Source: Streptomyces sp. AC1-42W (GTDB taxonomy: Bacteria; Actinomycetota; Actinomycetes; Streptomycetales; Streptomycetaceae). From it: DNA of 64,000 nucleotides. The notes below the pieces were generated by a model that saw nothing but the letters and a program-made list of their open reading frames with translations, was not told where the DNA came from and made no database searches. This document shows positions 8,536 to 17,054 of the stretch, one piece after another. Each line of letters opens with the position of its first letter. Within the stretch, counting starts at the first letter, position 1. The position numbers were made by a program, and so were the translations under genes. The stretch spans positions 1,116,001 through 1,180,000 of the forward strand of contig NZ_QKWY01000002.1 in the NCBI RefSeq assembly GCF_003248355.1, given 5' to 3'.

Positions 8536-9882
8536 CTACAGCGACAGCCGGCGGGACAGGTCCGAGCGGAACGCCCCGGTCGGGTCCAGCCCGGCCCGCA
8601 GCGCCCGGAAGTCGGGCAGCCTCGGGTACATCGCGGCGAGCACGTCGGGGCGCAGCCGGGAGTCCTCCGTCAGCGACACCCGGCCGCCCGCCGCCGCCAC
8701 CTCCTCGTCCAGCGAGTCGAGGAAGCGGGGGAGCCCCGGCAGCCCGGCCGGCAGGTCGAGCGCGAGGTTCCAGCCGGGCGCCGGGAAGGACAGCCAGCCG
8801 GGACCGCCCTCGCCGCAGTGCCGGAGCACGGCCCGGAACGAGGGGCAGCGGCTGCGGACGATCCGGCCGACGATCCGGCGCAGCGTGTCCTCGTGGCCGT
8901 GCCCGACCAGGAACGCGTAGTGCACGCGGCCGCCGGTGGGGGAGACCCTGTCGCGGTGCGGGGCGGCGTCCAGGGCGCGGAAGAAGGCGCTCAGCGGCCG
9001 CAGTTCGCCGGTGCGGTTGCGGGGCGCCGAGCGGTGGCCGAGTTCGCCCAGCGCGGTGGCGGACAGCCGGCCCAGCAGGCGGGACAGGAACGGGAGCCCG
9101 GCGGGCGCGCGGTGGGCCGGGCGGAGCGCGAGGGCGGTGCGCCGGGCGGACGCCGGGAGCGCGTCCAGCGGAACGTGGTCCGCGCGGACCAGGACGCCCC
9201 TGCCGGTGGCCCGGCCGCGGGCGGACAGGTCGAGCCGGGCGTACTCGTACGGGCGGTGGCCGCCGCGCGCCATCCGGGCCAGCAGCTCGTCGAGCCCGGC
9301 CGCCCGCTCGGTGTCGACCGCCAGCAGGGCTGTGGAGACGGGACGGAGGCGGAGCGTCGCCGCGAGGATCACCCCGGTCAGGCCCAGACCGCCCGCGGTG
9401 GCGTCGAACAGCGGGCTGCCGGGGCGCACCGTGCGCGCCTCGCCGTCCGCCGTGAGCAGGGTGAACTCCGTGACGTGACGGGTGAAGGAGCCGGCCGCGC
9501 GATGGTTGTCGCCGTGGGCGTCGGAGCCGATCGCGCCGCCCACCGTGACGTACCGGCCGCCCGGCACCACCGGGAGGAACCAGCCGAGCGGCAGCATCAC
9601 CTCGCGCAGCCGGCTCAGGGTCGTACCCGCGTCGCACACCACCAGACCCGCCGCCGCGTCGATCGCCCGGACCCGGTTCAGCGCGGTCATGTCGAGCACC
9701 GAACCCCCGGCGTTCTGCGCCGCGTCGCCATGGGTCCGGCCCAGCCCGCGGGCGATCGAGCCGCGCGGCCCGCACCCCAGTACCGTCGCCGCGGCCTCCT
9801 CGTAACTGCGCGGGCGGAAACGGAGGGCGGTCGTCGGGGCGGTGCGGCCCCAGCCGGTCAGGGACACGGTGTCGACAGACAT
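8536..9882 (-). CDS. FAD-linked oxidase, DprE1-like
   Basis: 448 aa. The N-terminal half is a PCMH-type FAD domain with RGLGRTHGDAAQNAGG and VPGGRYVTVGGAIGSDAHG, the latter matching the DprE1 flavin-site segment. The C-terminal half is the ALO/DprE1-type substrate domain ending in the MYPRLPDFRALR region. In mycobacteria DprE1 oxidises decaprenylphosphoryl-ribose to the 2-keto form for DprE2. At the position of the cysteine that benzothiazinones attack in M. tuberculosis DprE1, this protein has Ala374 (WNLALDLP). It is transcribed together with the SDR gene and divergently from the YihY gene. Confidence 0.83.
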   Translation of the reverse strand: MSVDTVSLTGWGRTAPTTALRFRPRSYEEAAATVLGCGPRGSIARGLGRTHGDAAQNAGGSVLDMTALNRVRAIDAAAGLVVCDAGTTLSRLREVMLPLGWFLPVVPGGRYVTVGGAIGSDAHGDNHRAAGSFTRHVTEFTLLTADGEARTVRPGSPLFDATAGGLGLTGVILAATLRLRPVSTALLAVDTERAAGLDELLARMARGGHRPYEYARLDLSARGRATGRGVLVRADHVPLDALPASARRTALALRPAHRAPAGLPFLSRLLGRLSATALGELGHRSAPRNRTGELRPLSAFFRALDAAPHRDRVSPTGGRVHYAFLVGHGHEDTLRRIVGRIVRSRCPSFRAVLRHCGEGGPGWLSFPAPGWNLALDLPAGLPGLPRFLDSLDEEVAAAGGRVSLTEDSRLRPDVLAAMYPRLPDFRALRAGLDPTGAFRSDLSRRLSL

Positions 9883-10022
9883 GGGGGTGACCGTATCGTC
9901 CGGGATAACACCTTTGAGGGATTTGTTACAGCGCTCACCGAAATGGGTGATTGAGCGGCCGTCATCTCCTCCATCCCGTACCGGGTTTCGGTTTTCGCGG
10001 GCCGGAAGGGTAGTCGTGACAC

Positions 10023-10997
10023 ATGGACTGGCTGAAGAAACTCCCCGTCATCGGGCCGCTCGTCTCCCGGCTGACGCTGACGCACGCGTGGCGCAGTTAC
10101 GAGACGCTCACGCGGGTCCATTGGACCAGGCTCGCCGCGGCGATCACGTTCACCAGCTTCCTCGCGCTCTTCCCGCTGATCGCGGTCGGCGCGGCGATCG
10201 GGGCGGCGCTGCTCACCGACAAGCAGCTGAACAGCATCGAGGCCAAGATCGCCGAGCAGGTGCCCGGCATCTCCGACCAGCTCGGCATCGACAACCTCGT
10301 CGCCCACGCGGGCACGATCGGTCTGGTGGCCGGTGCGCTGCTGCTGTTCACCGGCATCGGCTGGATCGGCTCGATGCGGGACTGCCTGCGCGCGGTCTGG
10401 GAGCGGGACGACCTCGACGAGGGCAATCCGGTCGTCCGCAAGCTCACGGACGCCGTGCTGCTGTTCGGCCTGGGCGGCGCGGCCCTGGTGACCCTCGCCA
10501 TCTCCTCGGTCGGTTCCGTGGCGGTGGGCTGGGTCGCCGATCTGCTGCACATCCCGGAGAACGGCGCGGGCGGGGTGCTGCTGCGGATCGCGGCCCTGCT
10601 GGTGGCGGTGGCCGCCGACTTCCTGCTGTTGCTCTATCTGCTGACCCTGCTGCCCGGCGTCGAACCGCCGCGCCGCCGCCTGATGGTGGCGGCCCTGCTC
10701 GGCGCGGTCGGGTTCGAACTGCTCAAGCTGTTGCTCGGCAGCTATATGAAGGGCGTCGCGTCCAAGAGCATGTACGGCGCCTTCGGGGTGCCGATCGCCC
10801 TGCTGTTGTGGATCAACTTCACGGCGAAGCTGCTGCTGTTCTGCGCCGCCTGGACGGCGACGCCCGGCAAGGAGGACGACCCGGCGGCGGTCGCGGAGGG
10901 CGACGACGCGGAGGAGGGGGGCTCCACGGTCGCCGCCCGGCGCGTCACGGGCGGGGGCGGCGGCGCATCAGGTCCGGCAGCGGCCAGCGCCGGTTGA
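10023..10997 (+). CDS. YihY/BrkB family inner-membrane protein
   Basis: 324 aa, about six membrane segments starting near residue 40 (AAAITFTSFLALFPLIAVG). The family core motifs are visible: the IGSMRDCLRAVW turn and the final LLLWINFTAKLLLFCAAW helices. The ~50-residue C-terminal tail is acidic and then Gly/Ala-rich. The family was once called RNase BN, but that activity does not belong to it; transport or envelope roles are usually proposed. Its 3' end overlaps the convergent DD-carboxypeptidase gene by 53 bp. Confidence 0.88.
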   Translation: MDWLKKLPVIGPLVSRLTLTHAWRSYETLTRVHWTRLAAAITFTSFLALFPLIAVGAAIGAALLTDKQLNSIEAKIAEQVPGISDQLGIDNLVAHAGTIGLVAGALLLFTGIGWIGSMRDCLRAVWERDDLDEGNPVVRKLTDAVLLFGLGGAALVTLAISSVGSVAVGWVADLLHIPENGAGGVLLRIAALLVAVAADFLLLLYLLTLLPGVEPPRRRLMVAALLGAVGFELLKLLLGSYMKGVASKSMYGAFGVPIALLLWINFTAKLLLFCAAWTATPGKEDDPAAVAEGDDAEEGGSTVAARRVTGGGGGASGPAAASAG

Positions 10998-12213
10998 CCA
11001 GGAAGACCCCGCCGGCCAGCAGGACCAGCACTCCGCCGACGATGCCCAGGGCGATCCCGACGCCGCTGGAGCCGTCGGTGGTGGCCGCCGACCGGGCCGC
11101 CCGGTCCGGTCCGTGCCCGCCCTTGTTCCCGGCCCGGGTGTCCGCCTCGGCGCCCTTGCCGTTCCCGGCGGTGTCGCTGCCGGAGCCCACGACCGCGGAC
11201 TTCGGCGGGACCAGCTCGCCCACCGGGGTGACCTTGCCGCTCGCGGCGAACCCCCAGTCGAGGAGCCGGGCCGCCTCCTTGTAGACCGCGTGCGTCTCGT
11301 CGGACGACGGGTTCATGACGGTGACCAGGAGGACCCGGCCGTCGCGCTCGGCGACCCCGGTGAAGGTGTTGCCGGCGTGCGTCGTGTAGCCGTTCTTGAC
11401 GCCCGCGATGCCCTTGTACGGGGTGACGCCGTCGGCCCCGGTGAGCAGCCGGTTGGTGTTCTGGATGCCGAAGGTCTCCCGCTTCTTGCCCTTCTTCTTC
11501 TCACCGGGGAACTGGGCGGTGGCCGTCGAGCAGTACTCCCGGAAGTCCTCGTTCTGGAGTCCGTGACGGGCGAACAGCGAGAGGTCGTACGCGCTGGAGA
11601 CCTGCTGGGGCGCGTCGTAGCCGTCCGGCGAGACCACGTGGGTGTCCAGCGCCTGGAGCTCGTCGGCCCGTGCCTGCATGGCCTGGACGGTCTTCGGGAT
11701 GCCGCCGTACATCGCCGACAGGACGTGCACCGCGTCGTTCCCCGAGCGGAGGAAGACCCCGAGCCACAGGTCGTGGACCGTGTAGCTGTGGTCCTCCTTG
11801 ATCCCCACCAGGCTGCTGCCCTCGCCCATGCCGGCGAGGTCCTCGTCCTTGACCGTGTACTCCAGCGTCTTCGGCAGGAGCGCCGGGTCCGCCAGCAGGG
11901 TGTCCGCGAAGAGCATCTTCAGCGTGGAGGCCGGGGGCAGCCGCCAGTGCGCGTTGTGCGCGGCCAGCACCTGGCCGCTCTCCGCGTCCGAGACCATCCA
12001 CGAGCGGCCCGTCAGCTTCTTCGGCAGCACCGGGGCTCCGGGGCCGAGGTTGACCTGGGTGCCGGCCCGTCCCAGCTGCGCGCCGCCGATCTGCGACATG
12101 CTCGACGGGGGCTTGGGCGCGTCGTCGTCGTCCGCCGACGCGGGCGTCACGACGAACACGGACAGCAGAGCGGCAGAGGTGACCGCGAGCGCGGCCTTCT
12201 TGAGAGCTGGCAC
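10945..12213 (-). CDS. D-alanyl-D-alanine carboxypeptidase (class C low-MW PBP, S11 family)
   Basis: 422 aa. The GTG start at 12213 leads into a Sec signal peptide (LKKAALAVTSAALL to the ASA site). The S11 peptidase motifs follow: S96-T-L-K99 (ASTLKML), S157-G-N159 and K273-N-G275 (VKNGYTTHAG). A C-terminal membrane helix (GIALGIVGGVLVLLAG) and a basic tail anchor it outside the membrane. It trims the terminal D-Ala of peptidoglycan stem peptides. The third motif is KNG instead of the common KTG. No strong ribosome site precedes GTG 12213, so the start is the least certain part. From memory it corresponds to SCO4847 of S. coelicolor. Confidence 0.9.
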   Translation of the reverse strand: MPALKKAALAVTSAALLSVFVVTPASADDDDAPKPPSSMSQIGGAQLGRAGTQVNLGPGAPVLPKKLTGRSWMVSDAESGQVLAAHNAHWRLPPASTLKMLFADTLLADPALLPKTLEYTVKDEDLAGMGEGSSLVGIKEDHSYTVHDLWLGVFLRSGNDAVHVLSAMYGGIPKTVQAMQARADELQALDTHVVSPDGYDAPQQVSSAYDLSLFARHGLQNEDFREYCSTATAQFPGEKKKGKKRETFGIQNTNRLLTGADGVTPYKGIAGVKNGYTTHAGNTFTGVAERDGRVLLVTVMNPSSDETHAVYKEAARLLDWGFAASGKVTPVGELVPPKSAVVGSGSDTAGNGKGAEADTRAGNKGGHGPDRAARSAATTDGSSGVGIALGIVGGVLVLLAGGVFLVNRRWPLPDLMRRRPRP

Positions 12214-12334
12214 GGTCGAAAACGTACATGCAGTTGATATGAATATCGGCACCGATGGCCCAACCCGCCGGACGCGTCGCCGGGACGGACCACCCCGCAC
12301 GAGCCGCCCGGAGCGGGACGGCGATACTGAGTCC

Positions 12335-12580
12335 ATGAAGCTCAGCCGCCCCGTCTCCTGGTTCCTGCTCGCCTTCGGGGCGTGGTCGTGGATCATCTGG
12401 GTCACCTTCGTCAAAAACCTGTGGAAGGACGGCAGCGGCCTCGCCTTCGACGACGCCGGTGACCCGACCGCGTACTTCTGGGTGCATCTGCTGCTCGCCA
12501 TCACGTCCTTTCTCCTGGGGACGGCCGTGGGCTGGATCGGGTTCCGGGGCGTCAGGGCACTGCGCGCCGAGAAGGCTTGA
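12335..12580 (+). CDS. small membrane protein, SCO4848-like
   Basis: 81 aa with two transmembrane segments (SWFLLAFGAWSWIIWVTFV and HLLLAITSFLLGTAVGWIG) joined by an acidic loop that should face outside. It resembles the actinobacterial SCO4848-type membrane protein found next to the DD-carboxypeptidase gene, from which it diverges by 121 bp. The ATG at 12335 is the only start that leaves the first helix whole. Function unknown. Confidence 0.8.
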   Translation: MKLSRPVSWFLLAFGAWSWIIWVTFVKNLWKDGSGLAFDDAGDPTAYFWVHLLLAITSFLLGTAVGWIGFRGVRALRAEKA

Positions 12581-12645
12581 AAACGACGGTCCCCCTCCGG
12601 GGTTGAACCGGTCGCTACACGGACGAACAGGACAGGGGAGCGGAC

Positions 12646-13911
12646 GTGCGGGTCGTGGGGTTCGTTCTGGTGATGCTCGCGGTGCTCGCACTGCTCGTGG
12701 CCGCGCACCGCTATGCGTGGCGCCGGCTCGTCGGTGACACCACGGCACCCGGCAGTCCGTGGCGCCGGGCCGGCACCGTCGCCGCGTACGTGCTGCCGCT
12801 GCTCACCGTCGGCGCCCTGGCCTCGGGACGCGTGGGCGCGCCCTTCCCGCTCCAGCAGATCCTGGCCTGGCCCGGCTTCCTGTGGCCGGCCGTCCTGCTG
12901 TACGTGACGCCGGCACTGCTGGTGGGCGAGGTCGTGCGGCCGCTGCTGCACCGGCGGCTCGCCCGCCGGGAGGGCCGCGGCGAGGCGCCCGCGCCCGAGG
13001 CCGGGACGCCCGCGCCCGAGATATCCGAAACGCCGGAGGCCGAGGCCGCGCCCGAACCCGCCGCCCCCGCACCCGCCCCCGTCTCCCCCTCGCGGCGGCT
13101 CTTCGTGGCGCGGGCCGTCGGGGGCGCCGCGGCCGTCGCCGGGCTCGGGACCGTGGGCTACGGCATGCACGGCGTGCTGAGCGGACCCAAGGTGAAGCGG
13201 GTCACCGTGCCGCTCGCCCGGCTGCCCAGGTCCGCGCACGGTTTCCGGATCGCCGTCGTCAGCGATATTCACCTGGGCCCGATCCTGGGACGGGCCCATA
13301 CCCAGCGGATCGTGGACGCGGTGAACGCGACCCAGCCCGATCTCATCGCCGTCGTCGGTGATCTGGTCGACGGATCGGTCGCGGATCTCGGCCCGGCCGC
13401 CGAACCGCTCGCCCGGCTGCGCGCCCGGCACGGCGCGTTCTTTGTCACCGGCAATCACGAGTACTATGCCGGCGCCGCCCAATGGGTTGATCATGTAAGG
13501 GAATTGGGGCTGCACCCGCTGGAGAACGCGCGGGTGGAGACCGGCGGTTTCGATCTGGCCGGTGTCAATGACATCGCAGGTGAGAGCGAAGGGCAGGGTC
13601 CCGATTTCGCGCGGGCCCTCGGCGACCGCGATTCCGCCCGCGCGGTCGTGCTCATGGCACACCAGCCGGTGGTCGTCCACGAGGCCGTCGAGCACGGCGT
13701 GGACCTGCAGCTATCGGGCCACACCCACGGCGGCCAGCTGTGGCCGGGCAACTACGTCGCGGAGCTGTCCAACCCCACCGTCGCCGGGCTGGAACGGTAC
13801 GGCGACACCCAGCTCTACGTCACGCGCGGCGCCGGTGCCTGGGGGCCGCCCGTACGCGTCGGCGCGCCCTCCGACATCACTGTCGTGCAGCTCGCCTCCC
13901 GGCAGGCGTAA
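12646..13911 (+). CDS. membrane-anchored metallophosphoesterase
   Basis: 421 aa. About four N-terminal membrane segments lie in residues 1-105, followed by a Pro/Ala/Glu linker, another hydrophobic stretch near 150-165, and a calcineurin-like phosphoesterase domain from ~195. Metal ligands are all visible: D207-x-H209 (SDIHLG), D239 (GDLVDG), N270-H271-E272 and H359-T-H361 (GHTHGGQ). This family includes YkuE/YaeI-type enzymes that cleave phospho-bonds in lipids or related molecules at the membrane. GTG 12646 begins the first hydrophobic segment. It follows the SCO4848-like gene by 65 nt. Confidence 0.9.
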   Translation: MRVVGFVLVMLAVLALLVAAHRYAWRRLVGDTTAPGSPWRRAGTVAAYVLPLLTVGALASGRVGAPFPLQQILAWPGFLWPAVLLYVTPALLVGEVVRPLLHRRLARREGRGEAPAPEAGTPAPEISETPEAEAAPEPAAPAPAPVSPSRRLFVARAVGGAAAVAGLGTVGYGMHGVLSGPKVKRVTVPLARLPRSAHGFRIAVVSDIHLGPILGRAHTQRIVDAVNATQPDLIAVVGDLVDGSVADLGPAAEPLARLRARHGAFFVTGNHEYYAGAAQWVDHVRELGLHPLENARVETGGFDLAGVNDIAGESEGQGPDFARALGDRDSARAVVLMAHQPVVVHEAVEHGVDLQLSGHTHGGQLWPGNYVAELSNPTVAGLERYGDTQLYVTRGAGAWGPPVRVGAPSDITVVQLASRQA

Positions 13912-14132
13912 TCACCCTAGTACCCCTCCGGAATAGCGGATCAGTGACCGGTGGTGAACCCTCTGTATTCACTTGTATCGGCAGAAGGTTTCGACTGACG
14001 AACAATTGACTATGAGGTTCCGATCTCCCCTTCCCGATGTGAAAGTCGTGTGATTGGCTGAACGCGAACGTGCGGTGATCTGCGCATCTGAAGCGCGACA
14101 CCGAGGTGGGGCAGTTAAGGGAGAGCACGTCA

Positions 14133-15686
14133 ATGCGGTCGATCCGGCTACGGATTCTCGCGATTCTCGCGGTTTTGGTCATCGCAGGCGTGGTCGCCTG
14201 GCAACTGCTTCCCTCGGAGGAGGGCAGCTCCGACCCGGTCGTGGTCGGTACGACCGACACGGTGACCTCGCTCGACCCGGCGGGCGCCTACGACGCCGGT
14301 TCCTGGGCGATCTACAGCAACCTGTACCAGTCCCTGATGACCTTCAAGTCCGGGGCGATCGTGCCCGAGCCGGACGCGGCGGAGAGCTGCGGCTTCATCG
14401 GCGGCAAGCTCCAGACGTACCAGTGCAAGCTCCGTGACGACCTGACGTTCTCGGACGGCGAGAAGATCACCGCCGAGGACGTCAAGTACTCGTTCGACCG
14501 GATGATGGGGATCAAGACGGACGTCGGTCCGTGGGTCCTCTTCCCCAGCCTGAAGAACGTGGTCACCGAGGGCCGGACCATCACCTTCAACCTCTCCTCG
14601 CGTGACGCGACCTTCCCGCAGAAGATCGCCACGGGCGCCGGGGCGATCGTCCAGAAGGACTCCTATCCCAAGGACAAGCTGCGCGACGACGACAAGGTGA
14701 CGGGCTCCGGACCGTACGTCCTGAAGTCGTACGAGCCCGGCGTGAAGGTCGAACTCGTGCCGAACTCGCACTACAAGGGCGCCCTCAAGAAGACCGGCGG
14801 CCCGGTCACCGTGCGCTACTACAAGCAGTCCGAGGACCTGCTCACGGCCTGGAAGTCCGGCCGGGTGGACGTCACCCACCGGCAGTTGCCGCCGTCCACG
14901 CTCGCCGGGCTGAACCCGGGCGACTCGGCGCAGCGCGTCACCGAGGCCGACAGCGCCGAGATCCGCAACCTCGTCTTCAACGTCCGTGAGGACTCCCCGC
15001 TCGCCGACCGCAGGGTCCGTCAGGCCATCGCGGCCGTCATCGACCGGGGCCCACTGGTGAGCGACATCTACAAGGGCACCGTCGAACCGCTCTACTCGCT
15101 GATCCCGCAGGGCTTCATCGGGCACAGCACCCCGTTCTTCGACGCCTACCCGTCGCCCGACCCCAAGCGCGCCCAGACCCTGGTGCAGGAAGCCGGCGTC
15201 CAGACGCCGCTGGCCGTCACCTTCGCCTACCGCGAGGGTAAGGAGGCCGGCAAGGAGGCCAAGGAGATCAAGCGCCAGCTGGAGGCGACCGGGCTGTTCA
15301 AGGTCAACACCAAGGCCGTGGAGTGGACGCGGTTCCAGAAGGGCTACGCCAAGGGCGAGTACGACATGTACACCGTCGGCTGGCTCCCCGACTACCCGGA
15401 CCCCGACACCTTCAGCCAGCCGCTCGTCGGCCGCGACAACAGCCTCCACAACGGCTACACCAGCAAGAAGATGGACCAGCTGATCGACAACACGCTCCGG
15501 TTCAGCGACCGCAGCCGGGCGGCGGCCGACTTCAAGGCGCTCCAGAAGCTCGTCGGCGAGGACGTCCCGCTGGTCCCGCTGTGGCAGAAGAAGGACTACG
15601 TCGTCGCCAAGGCCGAGGTCTCCGGCTCGCAGTACCTCTCGGACGGCACCAGCCTGTGGCGCCTGTGGGAGCTGGGCTGGATCTGA
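14133..15686 (+). CDS. ABC transporter substrate-binding protein, family 5 (peptide/nickel type)
   Basis: 517 aa. It is anchored by an N-terminal hydrophobic helix (ILAILAVLVIAGVVAW) rather than a lipobox, because no Cys is present there. The SBP_bac_5 domain is clear: VTSLDPAGAYDAGSWAIYSN, LTFSDGEKITAEDVKYSFDR, RRVRQAIAAVIDR and the C-terminal DGTSLWRLWELGW. ATG 14133 is preferred over the GTG at 14106 because AAGGGAGAG ends 7 nt before it. No permease or ATPase genes adjoin it, so it is an orphan binding protein. Peptide or oligosaccharide is the likely ligand. Confidence 0.9.
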   Translation: MRSIRLRILAILAVLVIAGVVAWQLLPSEEGSSDPVVVGTTDTVTSLDPAGAYDAGSWAIYSNLYQSLMTFKSGAIVPEPDAAESCGFIGGKLQTYQCKLRDDLTFSDGEKITAEDVKYSFDRMMGIKTDVGPWVLFPSLKNVVTEGRTITFNLSSRDATFPQKIATGAGAIVQKDSYPKDKLRDDDKVTGSGPYVLKSYEPGVKVELVPNSHYKGALKKTGGPVTVRYYKQSEDLLTAWKSGRVDVTHRQLPPSTLAGLNPGDSAQRVTEADSAEIRNLVFNVREDSPLADRRVRQAIAAVIDRGPLVSDIYKGTVEPLYSLIPQGFIGHSTPFFDAYPSPDPKRAQTLVQEAGVQTPLAVTFAYREGKEAGKEAKEIKRQLEATGLFKVNTKAVEWTRFQKGYAKGEYDMYTVGWLPDYPDPDTFSQPLVGRDNSLHNGYTSKKMDQLIDNTLRFSDRSRAAADFKALQKLVGEDVPLVPLWQKKDYVVAKAEVSGSQYLSDGTSLWRLWELGWI

Positions 15687-15712
15687 TCCGGCCCCGGCCG
15701 GTTCCGGCCGAC

Positions 15713-15765
15713 GCGGACGCCCCGGCGCGGGCGGCCTACCCGGCCGCCCGCGCCGGGGCGTCCGC
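15713..15765. terminator. perfect 24-bp inverted repeat between convergent genes (bidirectional terminator)
   Basis: Arms 15713-15736 and 15742-15765 are perfectly complementary, with the 5-nt loop TACCC. One arm lies in the last codons of the TetR gene and the other in the gap after the solute-binding protein gene. Only a short T run follows on the right. It is the strongest hairpin seen in the window. Confidence 0.85.
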
Positions 15766-16458
15766 CCTTTCCGGCAGGAACTCCTCCAGCACCTCGTGCA
15801 CCTGGTGCACCAGCGGCCGCACCACCCGGAACCGGGACAGCGCGATGATCCGGGCGGCGATCGGCACGGTGAGCGCGACCAGGCGGCGGCTCCGCTCGGC
15901 GCGCTCCGTCCGGTCGTACACCCAGAACAGCACCAGGCCCATGTGCATGAGCCACATCAACTGCGGGAGCAGCGGGGCGAGATCCGGGTCCGTCCGGGTG
16001 GTGGAGCCGGACAGGCAGCGCTCGTGGAGGGCGACGACCGCCTCCCGCGCGGGCAGCGACTCCGGTGAGAACGGGCTGAGCGGGCTGTCCGGGTCGGCGG
16101 CGTTCCTGAAGAACTGGGTGGCGAACGGACGGTACGGCTCCGCCACGTCCAGCCAGCTCAGCAGCACCCCGCGCAGCCGCGCCGCGAGGTCCGTCCCGCT
16201 CTCCAGGACCGGCCGCACCGCCGCCGCGTGCTCACCGGCGAGCCGGTCGTAGAAGCCCTGGACCAGGTGTTCCTTGGACGAGAAGTAGTAGTAGGCGTTG
16301 CCCACCGAGACGCCGGCCTCCTGGGCGATGGCCCGCATCGTCGTCCGGTCGTAGCCGCGTTCCCGGAAGAGCCGGAGGGCGGTCTCGAGGATCAGGGAGC
16401 GCGTCTGCTCGCTCTTGGGGGCCTTGACCGTCTTCACGTCCTTCGCTTCCTTCACCAC
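15736..16458 (-). CDS. TetR family transcriptional regulator
   Basis: 240 aa. The DNA-binding domain spans residues ~20-65: TRSLILETALRLFRERGYD, then the HTH TTMRAIAQEAGVSVGNAYYY and FSSKEHLVQGFYDR. The C-terminal ligand domain has no recognisable effector signature. The basic N-terminal extension before residue 18 suggests a later ATG could also serve. It is divergent from the MarR gene (88 bp between starts) and convergent with the binding-protein gene. The target is unknown, and autoregulation with the MarR gene through the shared gap is plausible. Confidence 0.92.
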   Translation of the reverse strand: MVKEAKDVKTVKAPKSEQTRSLILETALRLFRERGYDRTTMRAIAQEAGVSVGNAYYYFSSKEHLVQGFYDRLAGEHAAAVRPVLESGTDLAARLRGVLLSWLDVAEPYRPFATQFFRNAADPDSPLSPFSPESLPAREAVVALHERCLSGSTTRTDPDLAPLLPQLMWLMHMGLVLFWVYDRTERAERSRRLVALTVPIAARIIALSRFRVVRPLVHQVHEVLEEFLPERADAPARAAG

Positions 16459-16546
16459 GGCCCCGAGCGTATCCGGGCCGCCACCCCCGCCCGGTCGCGG
16501 GCTTTCGCTTCCGGGCGGTCAAGGGCGCCCGCGTACGCTGGGGCGC

Positions 16547-17053
16547 ATGCAGCGACGCGACTGGACCGACGGACACGTCGAGCGGTGGAGCCCCGTGCTG
16601 CCCGACCTCGATCCGGAGGTCGAGGGCGCGGTGACCAGGATGAAGAAGCTCTCCGTCCATCTGCGCCGGGTGCGCGAGCAGTCGCTCCTCGACCTCGACC
16701 TGCACCGCCAGGAGTTCGACACGCTGCACAAGCTCGCCGGACGCGGGGGCACGGCCGCCCCCTCCGAACTGGCCGCCGACCTCGACCTCGCCCCCGCCTC
16801 CGTCACCGGCCGGCTCGACTCCCTGGAGCGCCGCGGCTTCGTCCGCCGCACCCCCTCCACCACGGACCGGCGGCGCGTGGACGTGGAGCTGACCGACGAG
16901 GGCCGGGCGATCTGGCGCGTCGCGATGGACTCCCTCGGGCACGAGGAGGAACGGCTGCTCGGCGTCCTGGACAAGGCCGAGCGGGCCCTGCTCAACGACA
17001 TGCTGCGGCGCGTGATGGTGGCCGCCGAGTCCCGCGACGCCGACTGGGACTGA
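16547..17053 (+). CDS. MarR family transcriptional regulator
   Basis: 168 aa. The winged HTH lies in residues ~60-115: SELAADLDLAPASVTGRLDS as the recognition region and TPSTTDRRRVDVELTDEGR as the wing with the D-R-R signature. Terminal helices provide the dimer interface. ATG 16547 was taken because the frame upstream runs through the divergent TetR promoter region. It ends one nucleotide before the stop of the convergent gene at 17055. The effector is not deducible. Confidence 0.9.
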   Translation: MQRRDWTDGHVERWSPVLPDLDPEVEGAVTRMKKLSVHLRRVREQSLLDLDLHRQEFDTLHKLAGRGGTAAPSELAADLDLAPASVTGRLDSLERRGFVRRTPSTTDRRRVDVELTDEGRAIWRVAMDSLGHEEERLLGVLDKAERALLNDMLRRVMVAAESRDADWD

Positions 17054-17054
17054 C

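Noticed and set aside
10945..13695. A 916-codon minus-strand frame including the DD-carboxypeptidase
   Set aside because: The part upstream of 12213 is antisense to the SCO4848-like and metallophosphoesterase genes, which have clear motifs. The signal peptide marks the true start.
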